Shown here in pieces: positions 22,952 to 36,439 of a DNA stretch of 64,000 nt. The position numbers and the translations under genes were made by a program. This DNA is from Promerops cafer (taxonomy: Eukaryota > Chordata > Aves > Passeriformes > Nectariniidae): NCBI GenBank assembly GCA_013398275.1, contig VZSE01005023.1, positions 1 to 64,000 on the forward strand, in the 5' to 3' direction. A model generated the notes under the pieces. The model was given only the letters and a program-made list of their open reading frames with translations. It did no database searches and was not told where the DNA came from. Position 1 is the stretch's first letter. Each line of letters begins with the position of its first letter.

Positions 22952-25049
22952 CCTGTGCTACCGAATTTGAAAAGGCAGCTGTCTACTGAAATTTTAGTCA
23001 CACAGTAGTGTGAACTATCATTATCTTGTGAAATCTCTGTTTTACCGCATATTTTGACTAGTGACTTCCTGACGTTGAAGAACACATGGCCAGTTCGTGT
23101 CAGAAATGCTTTCCTTCGGAGATTGTATCCTCCTCAGGATGTCTTCACAGAAATGATGCCAAGTTCCATGTTTTTATATCTTGGGAGGGGAGTAGATTTT
23201 TTTTTTTTCCTTTTCAGTAGATGTTAAATGGACGTAGACTCCAGCTGAATGCTACATCTGGAAGAAAAGAGGAGATTGCCTTAGAAGGAATAGAAGACAG
23301 AATAATTGTATCTCCTGTGTTAAAACCTTAACTTTTAAAATTTTTAGTAACCTTTATTAGCATGTTTTTCTGTGCTTTGCATTAACCTATGTCCCACGTG
23401 TTTTCCCTTAGTTACTTCTTTTGCAAGGGATGCTAACTTGGGGATGATCTCACTTTGTGCGAGTGCTGTTTGATTTCCTTCCCTGCTCCTTTTTTTGCAC
23501 GGCCGGTTCGGGATTTTCCCCCGTTCCCATCAGCAGGGTGACGCCTGGTGGTGGGAGCGCAGGGGAGGAGGCTGCCTGTGGCAAGGTGTGCCGGCGGTTC
23601 CAAACCCCGGCTAAGGAGACTTTGCAGTCCAGAGGGCTAAAAGCATGTTCCTAGTGAACTCCTCGGCAAAGCACTTCTCAGAAGCCCTGGTGTTAGCTAG
23701 TGTTATAGGAACTACATTTATAAAAGATAGCTCAAGATGCTGAGAGATTGCAGCATCTGGATATCCTGTCGTAAGAATAGAATATACTATCTTAAGGAGA
23801 GAATATCCTTAAGGTATCTTTAGCCTTTTCATAAAACACACAAGAGCTCAGCTCCTGCATACGCATTCTCAGAAGATGAGACGAAAAGCCAGCCAAAGTG
23901 TGAACTTGGCTATTAAATAAGTACCTGGTAAGCTGTTCTCTACAGATGCTTTTAGGTATCTCTGGACAAGCAATCCCCTCTCTGGTCTGCATCCTGAGTA
24001 CTATTAGGTGCCTGTCTGTGAATAAAAATGGAAAGCTGATTTTACGTGGGTGCTGACAAAGTGAAAATAGATTCAAATGCTAGTGAAATCTTTCCTTTCA
24101 TGCCTACCCTAAGGCATGACTTCCACATCACTCAAAGTACCACTTATATCAGAATGGTTACTGGAAAGCAGGCTGCATGGCAGTCCTGCAAACCATTATG
24201 CTTAGATGATACCACTGCATGCTCACAGCTTTGAACTGGTATTTATGAGGTGGGTGACTTTGTAAGAAGTCTGAGGCTGAAGGTAGGAAACACCACAGGA
24301 ATCAGGAGTTGATTCAAAATGAGGTAATTTCTCTTGGCATATGCAGAATGAGCATGATGTCACTGACAAGAATGTAAAGTTGGCAGGTTTGGCTAGCTCC
24401 AGAGGTTTAGAATAGTGCCAATATGCTTTAACTCAAGTAGGAGCTGGGGGAGAAAGAATAATACTTTTGTGGTTGCTGAAGTGTGTCTGGGTTTTTTCCA
24501 AGAGAACAAAAATACTCTGGTGACACTGTCTTAGCCCATTCCTTCTGTATTCTGATCAAAGTCTGTGTGTGATGTTGACAAAGAACATGAGGGAATGCTT
24601 GATTACATTTTCTGGAGGAAAGAAATACTGCATAATTGACAAGATTGCCAGACAGTTCCTTAATCTTGATAAAAATTTCATCAGAATTTTTACATGGGGA
24701 AGTCTGTGGTCAGGACAACTTTTCCGCTTTTGCAACTGCTCTTTAGACTAGGAGTTCTGAGCACAACTTGCCTGGAAAAGTGGTGCAGTGTTCCAGTAAC
24801 ACTCAGACCTACATATAATCACACTAACAGTCTTGCTCAGAACTTGTTGAGTAAGCTAAGTGTAACTATGAGTGTCAGCAAGATGACTTCAGCATGCCCT
24901 TGGATGACTCAGAAATGATGCTACAGAGAGGGAACTGGTGTGGAAAGGTGGAAACCATTCCCTGTAATTTAACCAAGTGCAAATGGGCTGGGTTCAGCCA
25001 GGTTGAAATGATTAAATGGTGATTGAGTTTCCAGGGTGGCACTTGAAGG
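22952..25049. other. Noncoding stretch with a small GC-rich patch
   Basis: No gene recognised. A patch at about 23495-23620 is clearly richer in GC and CpG than its flanks. It lies ~0.8 kb upstream of the STEAP1 island and might be an upstream regulatory segment. Confidence 0.4.
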
Positions 25050-25290
25050 GTTTACTAGAGGCTTACCAAGGTGCTAAAGGACTCACAGCTCTCTCCCTGG
25101 GGCTTGCTTCGTCTAATGAAGAGCAGACTAAGGGATGACATAGTAGCAACCCTCCATACTTGAAAGGAAGGTACACAAGTGAGGAAGCGCAACTCTTGTT
25201 GGTAGTGCCAGTGAGTGTAAAACCAGTCAGGGATCACAAATGGCAGTTCGAAGGTTCATGTTGGGTACTAGGGAAATATTCTTCACTGAG
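25050..25290 (+). mobile_element. CR1 LINE fragment, sense, diverged
   Basis: 'tctaatgaagagcagactaa' followed by 'gggatgacatagtagcaacc' and later 'attcttcactgagaatatag' follow the CR1 ORF2 end in the sense direction. It has lost the 3' tail and is old. It abuts an antisense CR1 fragment on its right. Confidence 0.7.
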
Positions 25291-25299
25291 AATATAGTG

Positions 25300-25695
25300 A
25301 AAATCCTCTTTGTGTCCATCGCTTCTTGTCTTGCCTCTGAACTCCACTGAGAAGAGAGTGGCTCCATATTCTTTGCTGTCTTGCTCCCTCAGGTATTCAT
25401 ATGTGATGTTAGAGCTTCCATGAGCCTTCTGATCTCCAGGCTGAATAGTTCCAACTCTTTCAACCTCTCATTGTAGGAAAAGTGCTTCAGTCCTTTAGTC
25501 CTCTTTATGATGACCTGCACAGAAGCAATTTCAGTACCTCTGTGTCTTGCTTGTACTGAGGAGTCCAGAACTGAACAGAGCAATGCAGATGAGTCTCAGA
25601 GGGGCTGAGGGAAGGGAAAGGAGGACCTGCCTTGACCAGCTGGCAGTGCTCTTCCTATTGCAGTTTAGGACTTGATCTGGTATTGATAGCAGTCT
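25300..25695 (-). mobile_element. CR1 LINE fragment, antisense, diverged
   Basis: 'tttgtgtccatcgcttcttg', 'ccactgagaagagagtggct', 'gccttctgatctccaggctg' and 'gaccagctggcagtgctctt' match reversed CR1. The minus-strand frame at 25583-25389 contains YNERLKELELFSLEIRRL, the conserved end of CR1 ORF2. Confidence 0.9.
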
Positions 25696-27446
25696 TCCCT
25701 TAAGTGGGACAATGCACACAAAATTTAACTGCATTACTGTTTTTGCCCATGAAAATATGTGAGATAACACCAAGAGGACTCTTGCTCAGAATCCCCAGAC
25801 TCAGCCGTCTGTGAAAAGGAACAAAAAATGTAAAGAATTCTCTACAAAGAATCATGTATGAATTTGGAAAATTATGAAAGAATTTGAAAATTTGTTTTGA
25901 AATGCTGTCAAATCTAACCTGATTTTGAAAATTACAGCCTGAGAAACTGCAGTGTTGATGCCTAAATAGGATTTGGGAGTGGAGATGGCAAGTGCCCTGT
26001 GTTCATCTTGTGAGTGGGAGCTGCAGATGCAGCTGGTAGAGAATGCTTGTCCCTTGTGGACTAAGGCCATTTGAGAACAGAGACATCAGACAACATACTT
26101 GGTTTACTGTCATTTAATAAGCTTCTTTATCCAAGGGAATGTGTTAGAAAGAGATCAGATAAGCATACAACTGCTGTATTCCCTGCTGAATGAGCATGTA
26201 GTAAAGGACCAGCTGTTCTTAGTGAGTAACATTGTTAAAGTCAAACAAATTTCTTACTTGGCCTGGATTTATCCCACAAATCCTTATTCAAAGAAGTGGC
26301 ATTTAAGCCACTTGAAATAGTTGAATTCCTCTGCAGGATTTAAGTCATCGGTGCCAAGTAATGGGAAGCTGAGGAAAATAACCACAGTGGAAAAACAAAG
26401 AGGCTCAAGATTGTTTGAGAGGGCTGTTCAGTCTCGTCCGACATGCATAATAAACAAAATTATGTACTACTGCTCTTGAATTATGAGAAATCAACAAAGC
26501 CACATGACACTTAAATAATCTTTTTAACAGTGATACTTTTAGACATTGTTGAAAGTACAAGTAAAGACCACATGACTGCCACAGTTAAAGTTCAATGAAA
26601 TGAGTTGAAAAACAACTCAAAGTAGAGGAGAATAGCAGTATTTTATTTTCTCATTCCCTGTAAAAAATTGCATTCTGGATTTCAGGTATATCATTTATAG
26701 ACAAATACAGAAAGCACTTCCATTCTTAGTTTTTTGAACTAACACCTTTCACAACATTCCTTTCTGACAATGCATGCTGTTTCTTGGAAGCAACACAGAA
26801 GAATTTGTTTTATATTTAAGAAGAAACTTTGAATCAGACAGTGATATTCTTTGGGTATAATCACATACCCTTAAAGAAATGCTTGCCCTTCCCAGTGTGT
26901 TTGTTACTTTTGCTTACATAACATCTCAAATTGTACTGTTATCCCTAGAGGCAGTTATGGTACTTCTCTGTGATGTCTTGTTGATTTCAGGATTTTACCA
27001 CACACATGCTACTGGAGTATAGAGCTGGCTGCCTTAAAATACTTAAAATAATGAAACCAGTGATAATAAAAATAACATTTATATACAGATTAACAACAAC
27101 AAAGCCACAACAGCCCTGACACACTTCAAGGCTGTAAAATGTAAAGAATACAAGGAAAGGAATAGACTCACAGGGAAAGGGTTACTGAACAAAGACAGAA
27201 TATTGGTCATGCAGGTTTTTTTTTTACAGGAAACCATTTGCCTAAATCTGATCATGTAATAGCAAACAGCAGTGATATATTTTCTGCTGTGGTATATATG
27301 GGTATTCATTACCTCTAATTGTTAAAAAGGATAAGGCTTTACAGTATTTCTATAAGAATCCATTGAAATTAAAATGCTTTGGAACATATCTTGTGAAAAA
27401 GTGTGGTTTATTGCTCGTGGCTGTCGTTCTTTGATGGATTTTGTGG
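25696..27446. other. Noncoding stretch, nothing recognised
   Basis: AT-rich DNA with no gene, RNA or repeat that I can name. Confidence 0.5.
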
Positions 27447-28023
27447 TGTCCTTGTTTAAACCCAGCCAGCAACCAAACTCCAGGCAGCAGCTTTCTCACT
27501 CCCCCCTCAATGGAGTGGGGAAGTGAATTGGGAAGACAAAAGAAAGAAAACTCACGGGCTGAGACTAAGACATTTTGATAAGTAAGAAAAAAGCTATGTT
27601 CACATGCAAAACAAAGCCACTTCCTGTGGGCATGCAGGTACTCAGCCATCTCCAGGAAAATAGGGCTCCATCAAATGTAGCGGTGACTTGGGAAGACAAA
27701 GAGCATCACTCCAAACATCCCCCTTCCATCTTCCCCCCCAGCTTTATATGCTCAGCATGATGCCGTATGGTCTGGGCTATCGCTTGGGTCAGCTGGGGTC
27801 GGCTGTCCTGGCTGTGTCCCCTCCCAGCTTCCTGTGCATCCTCAGACCTCTCACAGATGGGGGGTGTGAAGAGCAGAAAAGGCCTTGTCTCCTATGCAAG
27901 CCCTGCTCAGCAATAACAAAAACATCTCTCTATTATCAACACTGATTGCAGTGCAAATCCAAAACACAGCCCCATGCCAGCCATTGTGAAGAAAATGAGC
28001 TCTACCCCAGCCAAAACAGCACA
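27447..28023 (-). mobile_element. Solo LTR of an avian endogenous retrovirus, antisense
   Basis: Read on the minus strand it begins TGTGCTGTTTTGGCTGGGGT and ends TTTAAACAAGGACA, matching a common avian LTR family at both ends. It carries a TATA-like box (GAGCATATAAAGCTGG) in the middle. The + strand flanks show the same four bases, GTGG, immediately before (27443-27446) and after (28024-28027), as expected for a target duplication. No internal gag/pol/env sequence is present, so this is a solo LTR left by recombination. Confidence 0.88.
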
Positions 28024-29469
28024 GTGGTTTAGGAATGGCATTCTAATGCCATTATACTTCCCAGGAGGAGTTACAAAGGCATGTGGTGACACAAAATTTT
28101 CAAAATGTTGTAGCATCCCTCCCACAACCATGTTCTTTCCCAGGTCGTCTTCCTCAGAAATTTATCAGAAAATCTTGTTCCAGCACCATATTTTAAACTC
28201 ATTACAGTTTGTAAAGAATTTTTTGGGACTACACCTACTACAAAAACCTGCAGGTTTTTTTCCTATCACCTTAGTGCCTACAAACCCCAGTCCCTGGTGT
28301 CAGCTGCGGTGCAAACACAAACCACAGGCACTGACAGCTTCTCTGCAGGCCATGATGTAAGTTTCACATTAGAAACAGTAGGAGACAGGTGATGCAAGCA
28401 CATGGGGAGGAAGCTGAAATGAACATGGTTTTAGGAATGTAATGAGCGGATGATGGTTTGGATGTCAGCCTGTGGTGATAACTGTCCAGTGGGATGGTAG
28501 CAGTCCCAGCTGCTGGATGCCATTGTAATAGCAACAGCTTCCTCATTTTAATGAGGGAGTTGAAAGAAGACAAGGAATTAGCTTTGTCAGAATTTATAAG
28601 TAATTTCTCGGTTACTGAGATGCCTTTGTGAAGTGAGCAATTGGGAGAAATTCTTAAGGGTAAGAGTGTTAAGAGTACTGAGGTACTTAAAAAGACCCTA
28701 AGTTTGTCAGATGTTGTTAGAAATTTAATACAATCTAAACAACTGTGAAACAGAACCTGCTGATGCATTTGAAATTACTTAAATACTTTAATCAAGTAAT
28801 ACCATAATTAATATAAATAAAGTGAAGTTGTCTGCCATCCAATTTTGAGAAAGTAATTTTTATGTGGAACTACTGCATTAATAGATTTATTATGGTTGGC
28901 TGGTAAGGGAATTGTTGATCATGTGCAAAGACTGACAACACAATTACACATATGTCTTCAATATGGAAGTAATTATGCTAATTAGAGCTTGTTAAGTTGG
29001 GTATTTTGCTAGATTTGGAATTAATGTTCAACAGTTTTGCTGCTAATATTGATACTATGTATCAATTATAAGTTCTTAGAGCAAGAGTATTTTTAAATCT
29101 GAACAGTTTTCTTATTTACAATGGAAAAGACCTTTTGTGCAAAATACTGGAGTTCTAGTTTAGGATCCTGACTGTTCAAGAATACTGTCTGTGGTCAAAA
29201 TTCAAATGTTCCTGCCATCCAGAAGCACTATTCTATGTCACTAACTTCATGCTACAAACAACACTAGATAGCTGAAGCTAATTGTCAGAACTAATTCAAG
29301 AGATTATATCTAAAATGAGATATTTGTTTGGACTTATTCCCACTGCCTGAGGCACTGGTCTACTCTAGAAGCAGCGCAAGGACTCAAAAAATAACTGGAG
29401 CAGGAAATGAGGCGGGGCTGGAACAGACAGGGAACTCAAGCAGAGCAAGAACAGCAGGCACTAGCATGC
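28024..29469. other. Noncoding stretch, AT-rich centre
   Basis: No gene recognised. 28780-29060 is strongly AT-rich and contains many TAAT/ATTA motifs. The minus-strand ORF at 28364-28768 (134 codons) shows no family features. Confidence 0.4.
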
Positions 29470-30190
29470 TGCAGGTTCCAGACAAAAGCTGTAAGCTTCC
29501 ATCTAACAGCCATCCTGTCACAAATGACCTTTGCAGGAGATGCAAAAACTGGGTGGAGTGGTAGATGTACCATGTGGTTGTGCTATCATTCAGAGTTGCT
29601 TCAGCACGTTGGAGAAATGGGCCAGTGTGAAGTTCAGCCAAGTCCTGTACCTGGGAAGAAATAAACCTGTACATCAGGATGGTCTGGTGGCTGACCAGCT
29701 GGAAAGGAGCTTGGCAGAAAAGGCCTTGGAGGTCCTGGGGAGGCACCAAATGAACATGAGCACCCTTGGCACAAAGAAGGCCATCAATTTCCTGGGCAGC
29801 AGGAAGCAGAGAATTGCCAGAGTGTTGAGGGAAGAAGGTCTCCTTCTGTCAATCTGTCAATCCACTATAGAATGCTGTGTACAGTTCTGGCTCTCCATAC
29901 TTGAATGGGTCCAGTGAGGGCTGACAAAGACAATTAAAGGACTGGAGCATCTGACATAAGCAAAGATGGGTGGCATAGCTTGGAGGAATGAAGGCATGGG
30001 GATATTTTATCTACGTATAAATACCAGGGAGTAAAGAAGAGACAGGTATTTCTCAATGACAGAAAAAGAGGCAATGGGTACAAATTGAAACACAGGAAAT
30101 TCCATTTGAACTTAAAAGAAATATTCCTGATGGGCTGTGGTTGAGATTGCATTGAATGTGAAAAGACTGAAGTGAAACTCCACCCTAATG
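29470..30190 (+). mobile_element. CR1 LINE fragment, sense, with reverse transcriptase remnants
   Basis: The + strand frame 29531-29917 reads QKLGGVVDVPCGCAIIQ, then SQVLYLGRNKPVHQ and DQLERSLAEKALEVLG, the late part of CR1 ORF2. This is followed by tccactatagaatgctgtgt and later the untranslated end. The left boundary is approximate and the frame is broken after 29917. Confidence 0.88.
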
Positions 30191-33100
30191 ACTATGGATG
30201 GTTTCAGGAACTGGACTTGAGAGTGCACTAACTTGAATATAGAGGTTGAGTGATGACACAAGAGCTTGATGAGAGCTTTAAATCCATATCAGAGGAAGTG
30301 TAGTCAGAAATCTCCTTTAGGGTAATTTTTTTTGTTTGGTTATTGCCCGTACTTGAATTCTAGACTAGAAGTCTGCTTTTCTGCTATTTTGCTATTTACT
30401 TTGGCACACTTGTTTGACTACAGTTGTTGACCTAAGGTGACTTACCATTAATGGTCCTCTGAAAATTCTGTCTCCGCCAATTCTAATGAAGATCTCAATG
30501 AAAATGGAGGCAAGGAAAGTGTGGTGAAAGAAAAGACAGACACTGACCTGGATTTAATCATTGCAGGCTGACAAATTTAATCTTGGCAATCACTTCACAA
30601 AGAGATGAGAGTCAAGCCAGAAGCTCTTTAAACTACTTAGTAGAAAAATTGCATATATCTTGTCTCCTATCTAGTTTCAAAAACAATATTAGAAGGTGAA
30701 ACAGTGTAGAGAAACCCAGTCTGAGCATTCATAAAGAGCAGCAAAGCTAAGGAAAAAAGGTTTTCTTAAAATGATTTATTATTATAGTTCCCTGATTCTC
30801 AATATGGATCTGTAACAGCCCTGGTTTTGGCATAAACTACAACATATCTTTTTCCTTCCTAATCTGCGTCAGCTGATACCATTGTCCTGACTTACTTAGT
30901 CAGTGTTTCATGAAAAAAAATAGACTTCAAAGACAGGAACTATGGTCCAAAATATTCAGGTGATCTACAAGGGGTTGAGGGTTGCTATTTATTCTTTACT
31001 CTGACCTAAGAAATCCCCTATGATTACAAGCACTTCTTTCTTATTGCCTAAAATAACTGTCTGGAACTTTGTGAATTCCATTCTGCAAGGCATTTGTCTA
31101 ACTTTCAGGTGTTGTGGTGCTTTGCATGCCTAAGAAACTGAAGCAGGCTGATATGCTCAAGGATGTCTTAGTGTCTTTGAGGAACTTGCCTAATGACTGC
31201 TGTAGTGGTATTTAATGAATGTTCATTAATAAACTAGTGTAGTAAGCTATAAACCTTTTATCTCTGCCTGTAAGAAGATATGCCTTTTGATAGACTCATG
31301 ACTAAACTGTTCCCAATTCTACCAACTCCCACTTCTTGTAAATTTAGATCTTTCAGCAAAACAAAAATCATCCTAAAATACAGTACCAAAACACAACTTA
31401 GAGGGGAAAGTTAAAATAAAGTATTCTGAATAGATGTAATTTCATATCCTTTGTGTTTTATAGTCTAATGTTACTTAATTTTGGGCTCACAAGTGCTATT
31501 TTATGTTGACAGAAATTGAAAATCCTGATTTTCATTACTTATCCTGACTGTCTTGTTTAAAAGTAACTCAAATAATGTGTTTCTATATTATCTAAAAGTC
31601 ACTGATATAAAAATAGTTGAAAGAATTTAGTATATTTCAATAATGGTGCTGGTAAAGTTATAAAAATAAATGATAGAATTTTTTCCAATTTTGGTTATAT
31701 TCATACTGAGTTCTGCCCTGTTATTACTGCTTTGGTGCTGAAGAAAAAACCCAAATTCTGTCTTAGTATGTTTTTTGCACAGTTAATTTGTATAAAGGAT
31801 ACATAGTTATAACCCTAGGAAAAAAATGACAGATCAGGTTTTTTATAATGCATTTGAAAGGAAGAAAGGTGTAACACATTTAACAGATCAGTAGAGCAAA
31901 GTAAAATGGTGATGAAATAAGTTCTTCTGGTAATACATTAATTTCAAATGTAAGTTCACACAGAACATTCAGATGTTGCAAGAATTTTCATAAATGAGTA
32001 AATACTGTGTCAGTGGTTCTGTAATTAAGAAAAGGGCTAGAAATTGTATAAGAGAAAAAGAAATACTCTTTTCCCATACAAGTCTTCCTTCCTGCTCTAA
32101 AATGTAGTTATATTGTAAAGTCAGAGGTACTAAATGAAACATTGAAGCTGTTTGGTGTAGAGAAGTGCATGTGGATTGGAATAAATAGGACTGCATGGAG
32201 GTGAGAAAGAAGTTGGCTTGTATTTGAAATTGAATCAATAATTTGAAAATGGTTGGTAGTGGTGCCTAGTTCTACTGTTGTGGTACAACAGTATGCCACT
32301 ACTGTATGCTGTTGATTCAGCATCACATCTGCTTGACACTAGTGTTGTGTTATTGTTGGTGGAGTTGTTCCTTCTTTAGCATCACAAAAGGATGTCTTAA
32401 CCCTATAGAATGTCCTCTGTGGAAATTCCTCAGTAAATTATGGGACAGTTTAATTCATGTGTTAGGTAACAGAATATTCCGTACTGCAAGAGGTTGTGGT
32501 CCTTTAAATATTGCATAAAAATACTCTTAGTTTTGCTTTTACCCTTGAACAGTAGCACTTTATAGAGTAATATGCAGGAGCAAAGTTAATCCATGTGCTA
32601 GCAAGCCCTTTTTCTGCTAGAAAGGCTTTTGAGTTCTGATGGCATGGCAAATGACAAAACTCTCTCATTAAGTAGCTTCTCGCCTTACTGCCATGCTGAC
32701 CATCTCTACTTTCATTCACAAATTCATCTAGCTATCTCTGAAACACATAAAGTTATATTTTGGCTCAAGGGAAGAAATAACAGCTTCCAGTATATTCTCT
32801 CTCCTCACCCCAGCTGTTGACTTTTCCACGTGGCCGGCTGGTTCCCCGTGACAACCTTCCCTCTTCAGAGCAGCATTCTTTGGATAATGTATAACATTAC
32901 TATATTTCTGGAAAACAGCTTCTACTCTCCCCCCTCCATTCTTGGCCATGTTCTGTGGCCTGAAGAGTAAAACTTCAGTATCAGTGTGGGGTTTTTTGTT
33001 TGTTTGTTTAGTTGGTTTGATTGTTTTTTTTTCCTCTGTTATTGTTTAAGACCAAAAATGAACTGAAGAAATAATTTCCATTGTCCTAATTCAAATATTT

Positions 33101-36100
33101 TGGTTTTTTTTGGGAGAAACAGGAAACTTGGATGTGGGTGACTTTATTTTGAGAAAAACTGCATGAAGTCCTGTAATATGATAAAGAAAATCTCTGGGTG
33201 AGGAGAAATAAACAAATACTTAATGTTGGGCCTTATCTTTAGATTCTCTGAAAAGTTCTTTTTTGTTCTCCCCCAGTACTACTATTACTAAATTAGCCAC
33301 AGTCCCAGAACATGCTCATATCTTTATACAGCCCTAAGAACTTCCAGCTTTCAGCAGCCAAGCTTTCTGCTGGTGATTTAAACCAGCCCATAGTTTTTGT
33401 AGGGGTGAAACCCTGACCGAAAGGTCGTTGAGGTCAAGGGCAGATATTTTGCCACTGACTTCAACAGACTTTGTGTCTGCTCCTTTGTGAGAAGCTCTTA
33501 CACCAAAATCTCCAAAATGCAGGTGGGTGTCAGACTCAGTGCTTGCTTTCCTCTCAAGCTGAGCACTAGACAAGAAAGCAGCTGTGATTTCCGTGGTGGG
33601 CATGCACAGTGCCTTGCTGACACCGAACAGAGGCACCTGGGGTACAAGGCTGGGTGTTTTTTTGGCTTCCTGGGTTTTTGTTTTGCTGCAGTATCTCATG
33701 TCTGCTGTGCACTAAGAAAAGGAACATATAAAGTTACCATAACTCAGTTGGTGTTCAATAACTTGTTAAGCTGCTGTCAAATTGTAACAAGGCGTGAAGT
33801 CTGAGCATGAATACAACTACCACTCGCAGCAACAAATGGGAATTAAAATGTTGTATCAATTATGGTTTTTATAGCAGGAGTAAATCTGTTTTAATTACTG
33901 AAATGGGTTAAGCCATGTCCAACAAGAATAAAAACACAGTGAAAATGTCTATTTCCTAAACTAGCAGGATGACATGAAACAGCCTTCCTGAAGTAATAAA
34001 CACTTAGAATTAAGCAATGAAATCTCTGTAATTAAATACTTCATAGGGGAGGCATAAACTTACAGTGAAAGAGACAGGAAGGTGAGATAAGAAGTAAAAC
34101 AAATTAATATTTTCACTGAGGTTATTTTTGTTTTTCAGTTATTAATTTTTTCTACAATAGGTGTTTACTTCATAAATCCACTATGAAAAGAAGTTCACCA
34201 AGTCATCAAGGGTGCTGAAAAAGAAGGTGCCAGCATGCGAGCCAGCATATGCTGCTTATCAAAGCTTTTGACAAATCCAAGAGCATAAAAGAGATAATTA
34301 ATGCTGGAGGGAGATTTCAGAGCGATATCTTCCACGATGCTCATATTTTATCTGGATGGGATGTACAGAAGTATAAACCCCAACACAACAATGCTTCCCA
34401 GCTACTTCAGAGTATCTGTTTTCTCAGCCAAATGTCTGTGCCCTGAGCCAGACCCTGCCTGTGGGTGGTGTCCTGAGGAGCATTTCTAGAGGGGCTGTCG
34501 TGTGGTTGGTGGGAGATGCAAGGGGGACTGGAGGAAAGCATCCTGGAACAGGACTCTGATCACTTTCTTCTTGGCCACTTTCAACAGCTTATGGGATGCC
34601 TTTGGAAAAGACCACTGCTTTGTGTCTCTGTTTCCCCTCTTTAACATGAGGAAGTTTGTCCTGATATCTATGAAAATATTTTGAGGTCATTTAGAGGAAA
34701 TACTACAGCAGAAAAGGGTAGTAGCAATTGCTGTACTTACCAGTCTTGGGATGTGCTAAATTGTAAGCCTGAGACTTCACTAAGTCTGTAGCACCAAAGT
34801 ACAAATGCTTCTGTTACTTATATATACTCTTCCTACAGGTTTACACTCTTCCCTCCCACATGTTCCTTATGCTTACCCAGTTGAGTAGGGAAGGTGTATC
34901 CCTGCTCAGGGTGTTCTGGGTTCTTACTGATTTGAAATAATTAATGCACTTTGTGGCAGCCAGACATTAGCTATGCTGCTTCCTGACTGTGTAACATTTT
35001 GTAATGAAGGAAGATGTAGGCCCATAAAAAATGAGCAGGTGTGCTCAATGTCCTAAAGCCAGTTGCTCTCAGCATGTGATAAATACTTGACTCTCTTTTG
35101 TGGAGGTACAAGTTAAAATAATATTCATCTCTCTTGCATGAACGTTTTTTAATGACTTTTTTAGAATGTAAAATGGTTTCACTTGGAAGCAGATTTTGGG
35201 TTATGTCTCCTGGGAATAGTGGATGACTTGGGTGGTGTTTGTGAGAAAAGGCTATTAGGGTTTAGGAATGGTCTGCCACTATGCAGCACATGTTAGAACA
35301 GCTTTAAAATTATTTTAAGTGTTACCAGTCAGAGCTGGTCTCATAAGAACCATTCACTGTATGGAAATAATAGGGTAGATGGTGATAGCCATTCATGCTC
35401 TTGGCCTTTCTTTGTGCTTCTCTGCTGGGACTACAGGAAGTAAGTTGGAGAGAGGTGACTGCCAGTTCCATGATTTCTGAGGCTCTACAATGCTGAAGGC
35501 CATTAAAGATTGTGGAAATCAACAAATGTAATGATATTGTGCATTTTCTTTGGAAGTATAAATACTTTGGTCATTAATAAACCCTTTGCTATATGTCTTT
35601 ATACAGTAAAGTGTTCTCCAGTTGCATTTTAAGTGCTGTTGCTGTTTAAACTTTACATCAACGTATTTGTGATTATAATCTATTAAGTGTTATGTATGCC
35701 CTTCTATGACACCAAGCAGCTGTCATTGTGAAATAGGATTCTGCTGTATGTTAACAAATGTGAATTCTAATAATGATGAAAGAGTAGCTAAATATCATAA
35801 GAAAACAAATATATAGTGGGAGCTATTGATCTATGGAGAGAAAACAAGTAGACACTGGCTCTTAAGTCAGCATATTCAGAGACTTCATAAATTTCTGTTC
35901 AATGGAAGTACCTCAGGAGGGCTGTGAATCAACAGCAATGAACCTTTCTGTAACTGACTTCAGAATAAAATAAATTTGTGGTTTTTTCTTGTCTGAAATT
36001 TTTCTTGTTCTTTATGTTGTGGGGTTTTTTTTCTTTTTTCTTGGTTTAGACTTTGAAAAAGTTGAGACTGAAAAGTTTTATCATCTTGCATTCTGATCTG

Positions 36101-36439
36101 GATATGCTTTTGGATATACTGGATATAATTTATTTTTTTATTTGGAGGGTTTGTTTGTTTGTTACATTGCTATTTGTGTACTGCTTTTAAAAAATAAAAA
36201 TAGAAAAATAATTTAAAAAAGAAAAACAATAAGAAAAAAGTTTGACCACAAGGTGGCATTGAAGACACGCAAAATACACAATCCTACATTTGAATAGAAA
36301 ACAGTTTATAGGAAAAACCTGCTTTGCCTAAGCTTTAAGAGTGTTATTGTAAAAAAAGTTTCCAGTTACGTTGCATGTTAATGCATCCTGAAACTCCAAA
36401 AGAAGTTTGGCTTATTGAAGTAACTTACTGCTTGAGAAA
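30191..36439. other. Noncoding stretch, mostly unassigned
   Basis: No gene recognised. 33415-33480 (with ttttgccactgacttcaaca) resembles a common ancient amniote repeat. T-rich low complexity lies near 32985-33050 and 35990-36050. ORFs such as 33334-33699 (minus) and 33487-33804 (plus) overlap each other and have no family features. Confidence 0.45.

Noticed and set aside
27350..28131. Several ORFs of 74-128 codons on both strands
   Set aside because: They fall within or across the solo LTR; no retroviral protein motif is present.
29531..29917. 128-codon + strand ORF
   Set aside because: Its sequence is decayed CR1 ORF2, not a host gene.
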